This document shows positions 62,325 to 64,000 of a stretch of DNA of 64,000 nt, one piece after another. Both the position numbers and the translations under genes were made by a program. Each line of letters begins with the position of its first letter. Within the stretch, counting starts at the first letter, position 1. Below the pieces are notes generated by a model that ran no database searches, had not been told where the DNA came from, and saw nothing but the letters and a program-made list of their open reading frames with translations. The DNA is from Nitrospira sp. (lineage in GTDB: Bacteria; Nitrospirota; Nitrospiria; Nitrospirales; Nitrospiraceae): assembly GCA_024760545.1 (NCBI GenBank), contig CP060501.1, positions 3,798,036-3,862,035 on the forward strand, written 5' to 3'.

Positions 62325-63035
62325 TCAATGCATTGTCCGAGCAAACCACATCTCGTAAAGCGAAATCCCAATCTGCAACGCCAGAGACAGTCCCATCAGC
62401 ACCCCTCCACCGATCACGATGTAGGCAAAGAGAGGAGCGTGTTTGGTAAACCACCAGGACCCGATGTCCAGCCAGATGGCGAGGAAAGGAATCGCCACCA
62501 GAACGGCCCGAATGGAAGCGGGGATTTCACTGAAGACGAAGATGAGGCTCGTGAGCATAAAGATGAAACTCATGCCGAACAGATGAATATGAGAGACTCG
62601 AACCAGTGACTGGATGGATTGGCCAAGGTCTAGTTCGGTATAGCGAACGACCTCAGTATAGGAAGAAAGCGACGGCAAGCCCGTCCCCGAGGACGCACTG
62701 TGGCAGTCCCCGCAAGCCTGCTTGAGGATCGGCTGGACCTTCACGAAGTCGGTTTCGGCCGCGCCCGCTCGTATCCACTGGATCATCTGTGTTCGCTGCG
62801 CGTCAGTAACATATTCTGTCATAGGTCCTCGGAGGGCCGCTTCAAGCTTTGTCGTGTCCCGTTGACCGTAATATTTCATGATCACGCCGGCGGTGAGTCC
62901 CATGCCGTGTTTGGTGTGTGGCTCCACATCAATCAGGTAAAGGTACGCCAAGGCGAAAAGATAGGCCACGCCGATCGTGAGCAGAAAGACGCTCGCAAGT
63001 ACCTTGAGAGGCAAGGTCAATGATCGGAGAGTCAT
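62325..63035 (-). CDS. Membrane haem protein with a CxxCH site
   Basis: A 236-residue protein with about five hydrophobic segments and one haem motif (ACGDCHSASS) in a periplasmic loop. The His in helices (VSHIHLFGMSF) could bind b-haem. It precedes the cytochrome c gene by 33 bases. It fits an inner-membrane quinol oxidising step, as inference. Confidence 0.72.
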   Translation of the reverse strand: MTLRSLTLPLKVLASVFLLTIGVAYLFALAYLYLIDVEPHTKHGMGLTAGVIMKYYGQRDTTKLEAALRGPMTEYVTDAQRTQMIQWIRAGAAETDFVKVQPILKQACGDCHSASSGTGLPSLSSYTEVVRYTELDLGQSIQSLVRVSHIHLFGMSFIFMLTSLIFVFSEIPASIRAVLVAIPFLAIWLDIGSWWFTKHAPLFAYIVIGGGVLMGLSLALQIGISLYEMWFARTMH

Positions 63036-63074
63036 GCTATTTTCCCGCAGGCAACATCCGACAGGCCGATCGCT

Positions 63075-63251
63075 TCAAGGTTTGCGACCCTCAAATCCTT
63101 TCATGTACCGCACGGGATCCTCGTCAAACTGCTCTTTGCAGGGCTTCGAGCAGAAATAATAGGTCTGTCCTTGCCAGGTGCTGCGAAAGGGAGCCGTTTC
63201 CTTGTCGATCCACATCCCGCACACGCGATCCATGGCTTTTTGGTGTGTCAT
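63075..63251 (-). CDS. YHS-domain protein
   Basis: A 58-residue protein: DRVCGMWIDKETAPF, then GQTYYFCSKPCKEQFDEDP, the YHS pattern with its three Cys. GGAGGGAGAG precedes ATG 63251. YHS domains bind metals and occur with copper ATPases and redox genes. It probably belongs to the same operon as the haem proteins downstream. Confidence 0.88.
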   Translation of the reverse strand: MTHQKAMDRVCGMWIDKETAPFRSTWQGQTYYFCSKPCKEQFDEDPVRYMKGFEGRKP

Positions 63252-63328
63252 GGCTCTCCCTCCTTATCTCGTTTATCCCCGACCTGCGACCGGCACAGAG
63301 TCGCGCTCTAAAGAACCACCTACTTTCT

Positions 63329-63814
63329 CTATGTCTCTTCCCAGTTCTCATACCGGGTGCCGATCTCTTTCAGCCTACTTTGCATTTCGTGGAGGCAAAA
63401 AACTTCGCAGGCGTTCACGGGAACGTCCAGTTGCGCTCGATCCAGAATCTTGATCGTGACAGTCACCTCCGACCGATTGCATCGGATGGGGTCATAGAGA
63501 ATGACATTGTCCGAGACAGCTATCTCATACCGAGAGGGCCGCTCCGCTTTCGGCAGGATCCACTCTGCGATCTCGCGCAGATGGCCCAGAATGGTTCCAC
63601 ATCGCTCGCAGCCTGGTCTTGGCGGGTCGGTTCCGTGCGCATGGGCGCCGTAGAGTGCCAGATTGAAGCCGATCTGCAGCGGCTGCTCATCCGGGACAGG
63701 CAGTAGTACTGGTAATACCTCCCAGCACACGCGGTGTTCACGCCCGAACGCGCTCAACCGCACCATGGCGTAGGTGCTGGCTGTTTGTTTTCCTCGCTGC
63801 TCGTCTTGCGACAC
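63329..63814 (-). CDS. Hypothetical protein with a CxxC motif
   Basis: A 161-residue soluble protein that I do not recognise. A C-x-x-C pair (PGCERCG) may bind zinc or iron. The GTG start at 63814 has AGAGAGGTG upstream. It lies before the YHS gene on the same strand and may be co-transcribed. Confidence 0.6.
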   Translation of the reverse strand: MSQDEQRGKQTASTYAMVRLSAFGREHRVCWEVLPVLLPVPDEQPLQIGFNLALYGAHAHGTDPPRPGCERCGTILGHLREIAEWILPKAERPSRYEIAVSDNVILYDPIRCNRSEVTVTIKILDRAQLDVPVNACEVFCLHEMQSRLKEIGTRYENWEET

Positions 63815-63905
63815 TGATCACCTCTCTCGGTTTTCTCCAAGCTCTGAACCTCAGTCTATCCCGCAGTAGACGCAGGCTTACGAGAGCCTCCACCAGACCT
63901 TCCCT

Positions 63906-64000
63906 AGCGCCGTCCCTGCGCCTGCTTCCCGGTGACCTCGATCCGCCGAAGTTCGAATCGGCAGCACGGATCGGTCCCGCAGCAAGCCGGATGCGCACAT
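63906..64000 (-). CDS. Partial Cys-rich protein at the window edge
   Basis: Reading in from 63999, the frame gives CAHPACCGTDPCCRFELRRI, then VTGKQAQGRR and stops at TAG 63906-63908. Seen are five Cys in 13 residues. It looks like the C-terminus of a real gene whose start lies outside the window. Confidence 0.4.

Noticed and set aside
63738-63998. 86-codon minus-strand frame at the window edge
   Set aside because: It overlaps the supported GTG-started gene at 63814 and a Cys-rich frame fits the edge better.
1-64000. tRNA, rRNA or integrase marking an integration site
   Set aside because: I looked for these and saw none, so no element boundary is claimed.

Overview
The window reads as part of a mobile or integrated metal-resistance island in a Gram-negative bacterium. 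The evidence for Gram-negative is outer-membrane factors, CopB-type porins, a TolC-family protein, many signal peptides and lipoboxes, and a conjugative type IV secretion system. The mix of copper and mercury resistance with multihaem cytochromes, a haem-bearing porin and many Met-rich proteins suggests a Nitrospirota (Nitrospira-like) host. That is an inference from style; no rRNA, tRNA or housekeeping marker is present, and a proteobacterial host cannot be excluded.

Layout. (1) 1-7.3 kb is a defence-like block with a more AT-rich left part: a tight operon sce7726 / sce7725 / RES-domain protein on the minus strand, then an XRE repressor with an ImmA-type protease on the minus strand. A DUF2188 / ubiquitin-like / E1 (ThiF) / DUF6527 operon diverges from the XRE gene, with the two promoters back to back. 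(2) 7.5-21.5 kb is one long minus-strand conjugation operon: virB2-virB3-virB4-virB6-virB5-virB8-virB9-virB10-virB11-virD4, an OmpA-like lipoprotein, an LPD7-domain protein and a TrbM-like protein. (3) 21.7-24.1 kb holds a HigBA-type toxin-antitoxin pair, a small conserved-looking protein and a RadC-like protein. (4) 24.3-37.6 kb is metal efflux and mercury: a cusA remnant, a small secreted protein, cusCBA, merR with the divergent merTPFA, a second cusA remnant, and a second merR-type gene split by an IS3-family element. (5) 38-55.8 kb is copper detoxification: a TPR lipoprotein, copAB, a CotA-like multicopper oxidase, a P2-type ATPase, a SHOCT lipoprotein, a nuclease-like protein, a CPH-type P1B ATPase and a second copAB in the opposite orientation. 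The two copA genes share about 1.6 kb that looks identical. (6) 55.8-64 kb is a redox module: heptahaem cytochrome, cytochrome b-like protein, a membrane-anchored ferredoxin reductase fusion, a broken Cys/Met-rich protein, a Met-rich Spy-like protein, a porin with a haem motif, cytochrome c, a haem membrane protein and a YHS protein.

How the parts work together (inference): the T4SS supplies transfer, HigBA and the defence cassettes supply maintenance and phage or plasmid protection, and the rest is cargo. CusCBA and the P1B ATPase export copper or silver, the multicopper oxidases and CopB handle periplasmic copper, and MerTPF and MerA import and reduce Hg(II). No integrase, relaxase or att site was found in the window, so the element, if it is one, extends beyond it or is incomplete.
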